In this document: positions 41,352 through 53,999 of the stretch, piece by piece | How the letters are laid out: every line of letters starts with the position of its first letter | Numbering within the stretch: the stretch's first letter is position 1 | Source: Mastacembelus armatus | Taxonomy: Eukaryota > Chordata > Actinopteri > Synbranchiformes > Mastacembelidae | Reading direction: 5' to 3' | Assembly (NCBI RefSeq): GCF_900324485.2 | Contig: NC_046647.1 | Span: 23,058,464 to 23,122,463 of the forward strand | Length of the DNA stretch: 64,000 bases | The notes under the pieces: model-generated | Seen by the model: only the letters and a program-made list of their open reading frames with translations | The model's database searches: none | What the model was told of the DNA's origin: nothing | Made by a program: the position numbers and the translations under genes

Positions 41352-44300
41352 CTAAGTTTCTGTTTTGTTTTTTGATTCCAGGAAAACACCTGAAGACCTG
41401 GAGACAGAGGAGACATCGGGTTTTCTGAAATAAAATGAGACAGTGATTTGATCGTTTCTCTTCATAGCTGAGGTTCAACAACACAATCAGCTGATAGTTT
41501 TGGACTTTTTGACATAAACTCAAACAGGTCTTTTATTTCTAATTCAAAGAAAATGCTACATTAACTGTTGACTGAATTTTGTAACATGCATTTACTTTGC
41601 TCAGTGCCCTGTCCCATGGTAACCCCCCATTGACCCACCACAAGGTGGCGCCATTTTCCAATTTACTAACCTTGGGTTTTCAATGTCCTCAATAGTCTCT
41701 GGCAGCTTCACGTTCAGGGTCTCTGGGAGCAGCAGGGCCACCAGGCCGGAAGTGATGGCCACCGAGCTGATGATGACCTGAGGCAGGAGAGTCCACACGT
41801 CCTCCAGCAGCAGGATGAGAGGAGCCACTGCCACTCCCATCCGACTCATGAAGTTGGTGTAGCCCAAACCGTTCTGTCTGGTGAAGCCAAGGTACATCCA
41901 TTTTAATCGATTTAACAAATTAGTCCTTAGTGGTAGTTTAAATCAGTGTGTGAGGAGCAGCTAGAGGGTAAACTAATAGACCTAATAATGTGACGTAGTA
42001 CTAATGATACTTATCACACACACACACACACACACACTCTCCTGTGACAGTAGCTGACCTGACCACTGTCGGGTAAAGCTCAGTTGTGTAGAGGAAGATG
42101 GTTGTGAAGGAGGCTTCTGACAGGCCTTTTCCCACAACAGCAACAACAGCACGCACAAGCCACAGACCTGCAAACAACAGCACTATGATCGAAACATTTA
42201 TCAAATGATCGGTTTGTTTTACAACCAAACCTCTGGGGTTGGTTTGATGCCAATATAATGAGCTGTGTGTGTCAAACGGGACAAATGAAGATTTAAAAAT
42301 GCACAAAATCTAAATCGGAGGCTAAACAGACTTTGATTTGAATTGGTCACGCTCAGGCAGCAACAAACCATTTTCTTCTTCTTTCTTCTTCACACATGAA
42401 TTTAACTCTGGGAGATTTTTTTATGCACAGCGCACCAACCTGGTCATAAATTATATATTTATTCATCATTATTAGGCTCTAATTAGAATTAACCCTTTTT
42501 TTTTTGTCCGACCATAGTGTTGCACTGTGGTAGCAAACACTTTGTGCTGCTGTAGGTTTGGAACCACATCTGACAAAATCCAGAAGCTGCGTATTTCCGT
42601 GCATGCCAACCTTTGGGAATGAAGATGTTGACGGCGATGCAGACTCCCGTCAGTAACAGCGTGCCAGCTTGGCACTTCCTCCGTCCGATGGTGTTGAGGA
42701 AGTAATAAATCATCAGCTTGGTGGGAACCTCAATGGCAGCGTAGATGAAGTGTGTGAGGTACAGGTTCAGACCAAATCCACTGATGTTCAGGCTGATCCC
42801 ATAATACGTCAAGGCGATTCCATACCTGCAGAGCACAAGGGACAGGAAATCTCTGGTGTTCGTGTTTCTGTAGTTTCCCCTTCCATACGTTTACAGTTTG
42901 AATGTTGGCACCACTGGACTCGACAGAGCTGATACCCACCACACAATCCCAGTCAGCAGCGCTAACCTTCTCATCTTTGGGGTCTTGACGAGGTGGAGGT
43001 AAGTGTAGTTTTTGTCCTGCCTTTCTAAGATTTCTGCATTGGAGAGTGTCTGTGCAGGACAGAAGTGTTCAGGGACAGGATCAGGACATTTCTGACTCTG
43101 CTGCCCTCCAGCAAAGACTGCACCAGACTGCGTCTCTCTTTATAAGTTCACGATCGTATAATATTGTGACTTTCAAGCCCAGACCTACCTCCAGTTTAAA
43201 ACTGTTTGCCTGGTTGTGTCTTTTGTTGAACTTTGCACATTTATTGAGGTAAAACTGAGCTCTTTCCACTTTGCCGTTGGCCAGCAGCCATCGGGCAGAT
43301 TCAGGAATCCACCTGAAATGATACTCAAGTGACTAAATAATGAGTGGACTCCTGAGTCAGGATGGAAAAAAATACAAATGAAATCTAATGTGTCTTGTTT
43401 TCAATCATGCTGTAAGAAAAACTACTGTCTAACTGTCCTTTGTACGTGTGTCACTTACCACCAGGTCAGAACCGCAAAACCCAGTGGGGCCGTAACAACC
43501 ATGATCAGTGTTCGCCAGTCAGTCACCAGGAAGGCGACCCCAGCCAGCAACATGTTACCTATGGACCAGGCCATGCTGCCAATCACTGCGATGGCCGACC
43601 GGTGACTGATGTCGACCCACTCGACACCTGCAAGGTGAGAGAGACACGTGGGTATATCACTAATCAATAACCTGCAGGAAGAATAATGGGCACAATACTT
43701 TATTGAAATGTCCACACATGCAGTCTGCAGCAGACTTAAGTGCAGAAGGAGAGGACCTACTGAGAACTATAGAGTTGATGCTGATTCCCGTCAGGCTGAA
43801 CCCAGTGAGGAACCTCAGCACCGCGAACAGCACGTAGGAGTTTGCAAATGCACTGGAGAAACCAAACACGATCGCCATGATGTACGAAGCCAGGAGGGTC
43901 TTTCTCCTCCCATACCTGGGAAATGGAAAATAGTGACATCATTTTCCTCCAGAGTGAAGACTCCTGTCAGCATTAAAGATGGGATTATAGATATTTATTG
44001 AAAAACATAATTGATACTGCTCAGCTTATATAAAGTAATATGTTTGATTGGCCCTTTAGATAAATGATGTTTAATAAAAAGTAATTGGCCCTTGAAGGTG
44101 AACATGACACAAGCACTTGTTTTACTTATCACAGAGGAATCCAAAAGCTATGGCTCCCATCATCACTCCGGCGAAGAAGATTGTGCTGATGGTTTTTGTC
44201 AGGCTTTTTCTGCCACAGACAAGATCCCACTGAAAAAGTTATCAGATGATCTATTTAGCGACCAGGATGTCCTGCTAAAAAACATCTGACGACCACACAC

Positions 44301-44824
44301 AGCTGTGCCCTAATGCATCTTGGGAACAGTCTGATATGAAACACATGGAGCTGAGAGAGCGAAGGTTTCACTCTGGTTGAAGAAAGTCAAACATTAATTT
44401 ATCTCTGATCAATAATATTTGTAACAGTGATGAAACATCGTACCTCTGTCGCCAGGGTGGAGGAGAAGCTGGTGGTGTCGTAAACCCACCCACTGTGGCA
44501 CTGCACTGTGGGCGGGCCGGAGCTGTTGGAGCTGTTGGTTAAGAGCTGAAGCTGAGGTTCTGCAAACATCTCGCAGGATTCTGGTTCCCCATCGGCTCGC
44601 ACAGGAATGCTGACCACCAGCCTCTGCTCCCGAGTCAAATTCCCGAGGAGCCCCCCGTGGTCCAGCGCGCTGACGTCACAGCGGTGAGGAGGCACCGCGG
44701 CGATGAAGTTGCTCAGTAAGAAGTTACAGGGGAGAACGATCCGAGGGGCGCAGAGCAGCGCGATGAGGGTGATTTGGAAAGGCCCAAAACCATCGACCTC
44801 CTCCAGCATGTTGTCAAACTTCAT
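41352..44824 (-). CDS. slc22a7: Organic anion transporter, SLC22A7 (OAT2) type, 548 aa
   Basis: Major-facilitator transporter of organic anions at the cell membrane. Ten exons: 44,444-44,824, 44,126-44,229, 43,761-43,915, 43,459-43,627, 43,189-43,312, 42,940-43,049, 42,611-42,825, 42,059-42,167, 41,671-41,877, 41,352-41,424. All junctions are GT-AG and the phases close exactly at 548 codons, equal to human SLC22A7. The N-terminus [15 protein letters not shown] is of the SLC22 type. A large glycosylated loop follows TM1 (two NSS-type sites). MFS signature FLCDKYGRRKT between TM2 and TM3; PESARWLL after TM6; [14 protein letters not shown] in TM7; [14 protein letters not shown] near the end. The orthology call rests on remembered human sequence; another SLC22A7 paralog is possible. 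Confidence 0.92.
42015..42038. repeat. (CA)n microsatellite in a slc22a7 intron
   Basis: About 12 CA units, immediately beside the donor of the exon ending at 42,059. Confidence 0.95.
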
Positions 44825-45411
44825 CTTTATGGTGTTTATGGCTCCTGAAAGAGCAGAAACTAAAAGATTAAAAACAAATCAACCATTTGAACCAACTGTC
44901 ACTGTCACTGTCACTGGAAACGCTGAGTTACTCACCTGTGCAGGAAAGTGACGCAGAGACCCCCGTGCACCTTGTGCTGGTCTCTGGGTGAGCTGGACTA
45001 AGTATAGGCGTTAAAACAGACACGGTCCCTCCACGGGGAGACTTTGAGCTTTGAGCTTGATATCCAGTGAATAACCTCTGGACATTGTCACGGTGTAATC
45101 TGCCAAAGGAACTGCACATTAGACCCACTAGGACATGTTCAACAGCACAGTGAGGTTTCTACACCTGAGTTACCTGCACAGTTACAGGTTCAAGTGCAGG
45201 GATGATTTAGCTCAACAACAACTGAAGGGATGTGAGACTGATTTCCATCTCTGACTAACCTCAGTTAGAAGAGGACAGACCAACACGAGCTTTTTATAGG
45301 TGAGTTATAGGCCTGACAAATGAGCCAAGCTCAGGTTTGTTTGACTAATGATCATTTTTAATGATTCTCTGTGTGAGGACAAATTCATCTTCAGCACTTT
45401 GTCCTGTAAAC

Positions 45412-45465
45412 AACCCACAATCCTCCGCTCCAGATCCGACACCTTATCCATTAGGCCACTGGGTC
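45412..45465 (-). pseudogene. tRNA-Arg-derived fragment
   Basis: Minus strand GACCCAGTGGCCTAATGGAT then AAGG is the 5' half of a vertebrate tRNA-Arg, with its A box. GGATTGTGGGTT matches the variable and T-arm start, but the anticodon arm has changes and a missing base. The 3' end of the T arm and the acceptor strand are absent. Either a tRNA pseudogene or the head of a tRNA-derived SINE. Confidence 0.65.
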
Positions 45466-45807
45466 AGACACAAGGAGTTTTCATCCATATTCCCATCTGG
45501 ATCACAGGACAAGCTGGAGGTGAGTAAATGGTTATAAAACCATGTGTTTCATCACTTCATCTCTAAAGACAATAAACAAACACAGGATTTGATCCTGCCA
45601 CTTTACATTGACATTTTATTTACAGTGTGTTCATGTAAAACTGGTCTAAATGTTAAACAAACCAACGTGTCAAGATTCACTGATTGATTTTGGTTGTTAT
45701 ATGTGAAATGGGCCAAATTAGTGCGCGTGGAGGAGACTGGAGGGTCCGCACTGACGTCACTGATGCGACACACCTGGGGCAGGTGCGACGGCGACGGCGC
45801 GGTCTGG

Positions 45808-45831
45808 TTTGGTTTGGTTTGGTTTGGTTCG
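45808..45831. repeat. (GGTTT)n short tandem repeat
   Basis: About five GGTTT units in the presumed 5' UTR of the exon at 45,883. Confidence 0.8.
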
Positions 45832-45882
45832 TTCATGCTGGATTATGGACGTTTGGTTTATGGACATTTGTTTTTTTGCTCT

Positions 45883-45947
45883 ATGGACGAAGACGCCGCA
45901 GTAGAGGAGCAGCCGCTGCGGGAGGCGGAGGGAGTTTGCAGCCACAG
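45883..45947 (+). CDS. Possible first coding exon of an unidentified gene
   Basis: ATGGACGAAGACGCC opens 21 codons (MDEDAAVEEQPLREAEGVCSH), ending at a consensus donor CACAG|GTGAGT. The GC- and CpG-richer 5' region (from about 45,720, with a CRE-like TGACGTCA at 45,751) looks like a promoter. I cannot identify later exons on the + strand before the epas1 3' end, so it may be a small gene, a noncoding transcript or a fossil exon. Confidence 0.3.
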
Positions 45948-45999
45948 GTGAGTCGCACCTGCAGACACTCACCTCATGTGCCCGAACATTAAAACGCCA

Positions 46000-47609
46000 G
46001 CACCGCCTGTGAGAGTGCGGCCATCAGGTGAAAGGTGCTATGGGATTGTTTGGAACTAAACTAAACAGAGGCCTTGATCGGTCACAGTCCTTTAAGTGTC
46101 GGTCATGGATCAGTCACTTTCACCCGTTTGACTTGGTTTTGTGTTTCTACAGCAATTTTCTTTGTTTTTAGCCAGTTTATCATTTGGCATCACTTTTTAC
46201 TCATTTTGTGACCTTTTGCAGTGGTTTTGTAGTCATGTGGTTCTTTTCAATAGAAACGCTAACAGATCCTTCATGGTTCTCTAGTCCAAGGGCCCCCAGA
46301 TCCTTCAGGCCCCTAGGCCTGTGCCTAGCAGGCCTGTTCAGTGCCCCACCCATGTGTATGGTACAAATTGTGGAGGTAGACCAGATGTTTGGTTTTGTCC
46401 TTTAAGCCTGGAGGAAAGATCCGATGTTTGTGGATTAAGAGAGGAAAGGTCTGGCTCGTTTTGTTGTGTTGTCCTTTGGTCTGTGCACGTAGGAGACGAT
46501 AATAAAACACATAGTTTGAAGTCTAGCCTTTGGGTCGACGTATTCTACAGGTACATTAAACCACAGTTAATCTTAATCTTAATTAGCCTGCAGTCAGCAG
46601 CAGCATATTGTCTGACAGTGTTTTGACATAGATGTTGATTAAAAGCAGTGAGTGAAGTCACGTTTATACTCCAGCAGGTGAGCGCTCCCTCCTGCACTTC
46701 TGGTTTTGTCCACCAGGTGGCGATGTAGCTTCTTTTAAAGGAGGGAAACAGGCTCAGACTGACGCTGCTGCTGAAATTACAGCAACAACAACTAAGTTCA
46801 TGATTATTCATATTTCTAGTCTCGGGTTTCCTGTGTGACTTTTAGTTTTAAAGCCTCTTAGTCAACAGATTAACTAAGCTCAGCAACATGATCTTATTAG
46901 TGCAGAAATAAAAATCTTTTGTCTTCATGGACAGCTGAGTGGAGCTGCACCTGAATCTAATCCTGACCCTTAACCCTGAGCTCACCCACAACTAAACCAA
47001 GCCACGTTTTTCCTTCACCTTCAGCTGCTGTGAAAACAAACTGATTGAGTCCAAGTTCATCAGCAATTAATTATCTTTCCCCAAGATCAGGTTTATCCAT
47101 CTGTCAGATATTGATAAGATCTTAAGAAAGTACTTCACAGGAGAGGAACCTGCGGATTAATACATGGACCTTAAATCCTCCCCAACACGCGTCACGTTAG
47201 GATCAGGACAGGCGGCCTCGGTCCATGAGTAACGTGTCCTGATCACGGGTCGCTGTGGTTAAAGGCACCGAGCGTCGTCTTAAAGGCTGAAACATTTATT
47301 GACTTATTGAAAAAGGAAGTCTGAAAATAACCATTAGTTTCAAGGCTAAACTGTTTGGTGTAAACAGTGAAAATCAGTTTATTAAGCAACTTGTTAGTCA
47401 GCAAATAGCTTTTCCAACCCAGTCGTCCATGAACAGCTTTGAATTGAAGTGAATTTAAACAGAAAGGCCTGACACATCCAGATAACATCTCTTTAGAACT
47501 TTCCATGCTGCACATACGTACACACAGAAGAGTCTGAGAAACGTTCTCATGAGAAACATGATGTTTACCCTCCGGAAGCTATACAGCCTCCTGTCTGTGG
47601 CTTTCACTT

Positions 47610-47645
<36 letters not shown>

Positions 47646-50600
47646 AAGGATGAAACGCCGCCTCTGCCATCTGTCTGTATGTTTCCCCTCCACACAGGAA
47701 GTTCTCTCAAGGTCAGTGAGAGGTTATTGACAGCAGACAGACACCAGGTCGAAAGGTCCCTGAGAGATAAGAGGATGATGGCTGCCTGGTGTCGGCCGAG
47801 TCCGACAGGGTTTAGCTGCACCGCGAGAGTCTGATCTGATGCCTTAATGACTTCACTCCATTGGGGTCATGTGATTGTTCTAGTGCAGAAACAGTCACAA
47901 AAGGAAAACTGACCTTGAATCAGCTTGAAGTGAAACTGAAGCAGCATAAATCTCGACAGGAGACGGGACTAAAACCCATTTTTATCTGATAAATAGGTTT
48001 TTCCACTAAATGGACATTCAGAGATTTCCTAAAAGTTGGACCCTGAGAATTTGTTTTTGATAAAAATTTAAAATAAAGATGCAAAATAATAATAATTAAA
48101 AAAAAAACAGGTGATTTTAAAGACAAACCACTGAAACGTGGAAACGTGCAGCTTTGAAGCTGTGAAGCTTTTGGTGAAACGCTGTAACTTCATGTCAGGG
48201 GCCTGAAAGTGAGAGTGTCAGATTATACAATGACGATCTGGTTGTTTTGCTGTGAACGGGTGAGATCATGACTGTCCCACACTCATTCAGCACTTACATA
48301 AGAGACGAGCAGGAAGACTCCCTCACTCTGTCTCTTCACCAGTGACTTCGTCATTTGGAAAGAGTTTGTGTATCGGCAGTGAAGGGTTCCCCATCCTCAC
48401 CGTGGGCACCGTTTGTCCGTTTGATTATTGACAGTGAGTAATCGCCTCGCGTCTCCGTGTCCTATCAAAAGGCCGATCAGGCCTAACTGGACTCTGGCGA
48501 GGTCAAACGGTGAGGATGACTGAGTAATGGTTGCGTAAGCTTTTTGTGTTTGTGCTTCCCAGTCCTGAACAATTGCTGAAAGCACAATTCTGGGCAGGAG
48601 AGGCTGGATTTGGCCAAGCATTGTATTTGTGAACGAATTCCCATAGAGAAAGACAAAGACACGGGACAGTTTGTGATTCCTTATGATGTAAGATACCCAT
48701 TGTTTTTACGGTGTCACAGCAGAGCCTTGTTGTTGTCGACTGATTCATAAAGATCTGCTGTTGTGTTCATGAGAACGCTGGTCCAGACCAATCGGATCTC
48801 GTGTCAGACACAAAAGTGAAACCTGCTTCTCTTAATAAAGCTCATCTTATCAAAGTGAGCAGGGACAGTGTTTGTTCAAGATGTTTGTGTTGTCTCACAC
48901 ACTGTGCTGGGGAGGTTTCCATCAAGGGGCTTCAGACCTAAATGGATTTAGCAAAGGATCCAGCTTTGTTGTTCTGTGATTTGACAGGCGTTTGGTTTGC
49001 TCCCTGTTTCCAGTAGCTGTGACAAAAACTCAGTCTGCTGCATCTCAGCCAACACTCCTTGTCATTGCTCAGCCAAAGTAAAACCAGTTCATCCAGCAAC
49101 TTTCAGACTTTCAGACTGGGCCTTTTCTTGTTTGCCAGTGGAAAACTGGGCTAAATGTGGCCTCAAAGACTAAATGTGGCCCACATGTTGGATAAGTTCT
49201 CTTGTGCACTTTTAGCATCCTTAAGATGAGAGAGACATATTTCTGATAAGTACTCGGTGTACTCGATGCTGTCTCGTGTATTAAAGTCCAAACATCAGTC
49301 CTCACTGATTCTAACATGGGAAATTAGATTTTTGTTTACCGTGAGACTCAGGCTGCATCGGGGGGGGGGGGCAGTCCCAGTCGGAGCAGATCGGTGTCCT
49401 GGGATTGGACCACAACATAAATAAACTGTCCCTGGATGGGTTTATTGGACAGCTGTCCAGAGACATGCTGAGATCCCAGAGGACAGATGGACATGAGTGG
49501 ACGGACAGACGGAGGTTAGAGAAATGACTGGGTCGGTGTGACACAGCAGAGGAGTCACGTTTTTCCAGGGAAGTACTGAGAGTTGGTTTCATGCCAGCAG
49601 CAGAACCTATTAACATTAAACACTGTATGAGGCATTAGAGACCAGGGTTTGTTCTCTGCTGTTCTTTTAGGCTCTGACCAAAATGTCTTCATCCACAGAA
49701 CCACAGTTTATCTGTTGTTACTGTAATGTTTCCATAACCTGTAGTTGTTGTCCAGTCTTTGGTCTGTGTGAACTTTTAGAACGGGGAGTTTTGAAATAAA
49801 GGACCAGGATGCACTTTAGATTTCTCTGTGACTGTGTGGAAACCTGATGCAGTGGTTTGGCAGTGAAGCTGGATTTGACTGATGGTGAAGTGAAATGTTC
49901 ATGTTCTGATAATTACCAGATCATGCCCGAGCGTTGAGCTGTGCGGCTGCTGGGGCTGGAGGTCTGTGAGGTTTCAGAAGGTCTTGGTGCAGCCTGGATT
50001 GTTCTGCTGCAGACACTGGACACACAATTGCCTCGGAGAGAAAGGAATCTGATCGGCCTGAGACGCCGGTTCCTCCCTTCGTTTCTTTTTTTTTTTTTTT
50101 TTTTTTACCTCCATCAGGTTTTCCTGACTCCCCACCTAAAGGAAACAAACGGCCCTGAATCAGCTGGAACAAAGGCCTCCTTTCATGCACTGTGTGTGTG
50201 TCTGCCTGCATTTCTCTCCAAACCTGCCACATGCCTGTTTATGTTGTACCCAGAAACTTTGGGTCCCTGTCTTCCTGTAGAGGAAGGAAAACCCACACAC
50301 AAAATTCATAAAAAAGTTGAATGTATTTTTGTATTTTGGCACATCAACAGACGGCAGCATCCTCAGTTGGCACAGCTCCTAACAGCACCTGCCAGCGAGT
50401 TCCCAGACTAACCAGGGCTCGCTCGGTGTTGGGATCCAGTTTTTAAGAAGTAGTGATGAAGTGCCAGATTCTATTTTTATTCTTCATCTTTTAAAGAATT
50501 CTCATTCTGGAAAAACCCATTTTGGAAACAGCCAAATAAAAACGTTTTATGGTCCAGAACGTGCAGGATCCTCATTCCAAAAAACAGTTTAGTCCTCAAA

Positions 50601-50700
50601 CTACATTATATCTACATAAAAGCAAATACAATCATTTGGCAGGTTTGTGCTGTTAAACTGTGACTGCAGGGCAACGTGATATTTTATTAAGTGAATAAAC
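46000..50700. other. Intergenic, little recognised
   Basis: No exon with family resemblance. Contains a (CA)n run at 47,611-47,643, a G run at 49,360-49,369 and a T run at 50,087-50,106. A short homology-like direct duplication occurs near 49,160-49,185 (CTAAATGTGGCC twice). Confidence 0.4.
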
Positions 50701-50751
50701 AGGAGAGAGCTCAGCGAGTCAGTACAGTCTCCAAAGTAGAAACATTTATTC

Positions 50752-51096
50752 TCAATTGTGCTTTTTCACACACCACAGGCCGACTTTCTGTCCACCAGCG
50801 TGCTCGGCTTCTTCTCTGCTCTCGTGCACGATATATCCGATTCTGCTGGAAACCACAGTTTGGTCAGGCTGTGTGTTTGCAGCACCTACAGTCTGCAGAC
50901 TTACTGCTTTGTTAACGCTTTGTGTCTTCTTGCTTCTGCAGCTCATCCTCAGTTCAAGTGGTTCTCCTGAAAACGCCCAAACCTGCGGCACCTGAGCCAG
51001 AGGCCTGAGGTAGGAGACACTGAGTCTATTTCTCTCTTTGTGCTGATCTGTCCAGGTCCTGTAGAGGATGTGCGTCACAGTCCAAAACAAAAACAT
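50752..51096 (-). CDS. Weak candidate small ORF with adjacent poly(A) signal
   Basis: 114-codon frame on the minus strand starting MFLFWTVTHILYR (a hydrophobic start), followed one base after its stop by AATAAA (50,745-50,750). An AG acceptor-like site (CCTCTACAG|GACCTGG) lies inside the start of the frame, so this could also be a terminal exon. No family recognised; composition is not clearly protein-like. Confidence 0.15.
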   Translation of the reverse strand: MFLFWTVTHILYRTWTDQHKERNRLSVSYLRPLAQVPQVWAFSGEPLELRMSCRSKKTQSVNKAVSLQTVGAANTQPDQTVVSSRIGYIVHESREEAEHAGGQKVGLWCVKKHN

Positions 51097-51149
51097 GAAG
51101 CACAATAACAAAGGTGGAGTTAAAGCTTTGAAACATGTTTTCCATGCAA

Positions 51150-53700
51150 CAGGGAAGCAGAGCAGACTCTCATCAAAGCCGTTTAGTTGATGTGGCTTTT
51201 GTTTTGCTCGTAATGATGATGCAGTTGTGACAGTGTTGGGGAAAGACCCTCAACTGTAAAGACTTTCTAGTAGATTTCTTTGTGAGTACTAACTGAGGAA
51301 AACTCTGAACACGCTCGTCTGTCACGGGAACGTTTTAAGGCCGATGAATTAAGTGCAGGATGAAAGATGCTCAGGAAAACATGGTTTGGACTCAGAAGTG
51401 GAAAGTTACCAACACCAGGTTTCTGGTGCTTGTACATTAACGAACGTAAGACGCTGTGTTTTTCCATCTTGGAAGACTTGACGTTAGAAAACAATGCTCT
51501 CTAGCCCAACCATCATCCAGAAACCACAGTAGTTTTTAGACGGATTTTACTGTAAACGTAACCTTGTTAGATTCAAAATGTCTTTTCAGTGAAACTTTAG
51601 TTTTATCTCAATTACAAATGTACTTTTATTTTTGAGTCTGAAATATTTCAGCTGGTAAAAACCTTTAGGTTGATTAGTAGGATATAAAAAAATCCCCAGC
51701 AGCTTGTAAATCATTTAGTTAAAATATCTGCAGCCGTTATATTTCAGTGAGTTTGTATAGTGTCAAAATTAAACCATTTCATTGATGGTGCTACTTTATG
51801 TGAAATGAAACATTTTACTGTAGTGAAAATGTAAATAAAAGCACAATAAACCACAGGAAGCAGATGAGGAAAGGTAAGATCAGTATGCTTTAATAATAAT
51901 CAGTGGAGAACACAAACTTCTTATCGGGTTAAATTCCCCAGATAGTAATAACAAAGATAAAGATATATGATGATAATAAGATCAATATGCATTTTTAACA
52001 TAACAAAAATATAGAAGCAGTTAATATAACTGTACTGTATGACATTAACATAGAACAGAATAAAAGTAGCTGGACATGGATCCCATGGAAAAACAAAAAC
52101 CCTGTTCCACAAGACAAAATGCTGCAATTGTCTTTAAAGAGGAAGTGCAATAAACGAGGGGAGGAAACGTTCTGGAGGGAACCCTTCAAGCAGCACAGTT
52201 TGCTGAGCAGTAGCTTTGCTAATCAACGTTCCGGCGTTTAACACGGAGCCGAACCCTCGACCCATCTCAGGTTGGCACCGGCCTCACTAGCTCGTAGGCT
52301 CGGAGACAGATGTTTGTGTTGTGGCGCACAGCTGTTCCAAAAAGCTTTAAGACTCAGATGTGCAGCTCTAGAATGCAAACAAATCTAAGAGGGAGGAACT
52401 ACCTGGATTTACTGTGTATTTTAAAATCGACTTTCATCTAGCCAACTCGTTCCACATACATTAACACATTTAGGTCAAATCTCATCGGGTGCTAAAGGTC
52501 CATCTAAGGTGCTGCTCTTCTTCCATCTTCGGTCTCCAAAAATCAGACTTATCTGGAAATAGACTCTGACCAACTTTGGTTTTTATTGTGCATCAGAGCA
52601 CAAAACATTTAAAGTCTTTAGATAAGTACTGCAAATATGAAGAACCTTTCATTTCAATGGAAAAATGCTCTTTAGTGTAAAATAACTGCTTGACATGTCA
52701 GGAGTGAATGCTGATGTGGCTTATTAAAAATGTTCCATATTCCTTTCACACCCTGGATCTAATCTTCAGTTGTGCCACTTTTAGTCTCAAATTTCAGACA
52801 CTTTGACTTTTTCATTTCCAAAAAATGTGATTTGGATATTATAAGACAACGAGGTGAAGAATTTAAGGCAAAAGCTGCAAAGTCTAAGATGAATTTTAAA
52901 GCTTTAGTGTTAAAACTACTGGAGCAAAGTCTTTCATGGCTCCTGTGTGTAAACGAGCGTCTCTCTCTATAATTTTCACCTGCAGCCCTGGGTGATCCAA
53001 TCAGGCTCATTTGGTTTGGACTAATTCACTCCTAACATGTCAGTCAAGGCACTAACCACCTTCATTAATACTGTCCCCTCTGACCCGAAAGCTCCCACCT
53101 GGAGAACTTATAGAAAACCCTCATCTTTTTCCTGCTAATCCTAAAAACCCACAAGAAGCGTCAGACAAACAATGTCAGGCCGTTTCCTTAAAAACCTTAA
53201 ACTCTGGCTCGTCATCACCAGTAGATCTACAGCGGCTTCTGATCAGGCTCTACTTGAATCTATGAGGCGTCTACTGTGCGTTCTACCACTAGGCTGCCGT
53301 TCTACCCTGTCTAGATCTATATTAATGTATCGGGAGGAGGCTGTGGAGGAGCTGCTGACTACAAATCACAAATCCTGAGGTTATTATGAAAACCATCCCA
53401 ACTATGACACTGCATCCTCAACGGTGGTTCCCACTTTTCTGTTCCAAATACATGTGAGCGTTTATTAGGCAAAGCTTCGAGACGTCGTCTCTTTTTGCTT
53501 TTACCTGGCGACGACCGTTAGGAGACGACAAAAGTCTAACGTGCACGTTCAAATTAAAGCTGCAAACCAAAGTCAAATGCTGTTTTCTCTAATCGGACGC
53601 GTTAAACTTTGAGATACAGTGTCGTGTTAGGATGTTGTTCAGGCGTCGCCCCCAGACTGAAGGATACAGTTCCAGGTTGCAGGGAGCAAGCTGTGAACCT
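51150..53700. other. Intergenic, no gene seen
   Basis: AT-rich, no recognised exon or repeat family. Confidence 0.4.
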
Positions 53701-53712
53701 GAAGGGTGACCT

Positions 53713-53883
<171 letters not shown>

Positions 53884-53999
53884 AGAGACAACCAGAAAGG
53901 CATGATAAGGCACATTACATGGATTAAAATGAAAGTTGATTTCAGCCCAAAATAAAGCAGAGAACATCAAAGTACAGTGTTAGTGGATCCAAGAGACGT

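Noticed and set aside
41105-41457. Plus-strand mini-gene (ATGAAGACCGGACCTGAG with GTAAGC donor, acceptor GATTCCAG)
   Set aside because: The same bases code the last exon of slc22a7 on the minus strand, which closes the frame at 548 codons; the plus reading yields only a few residues and part of it is an interspersed repeat.
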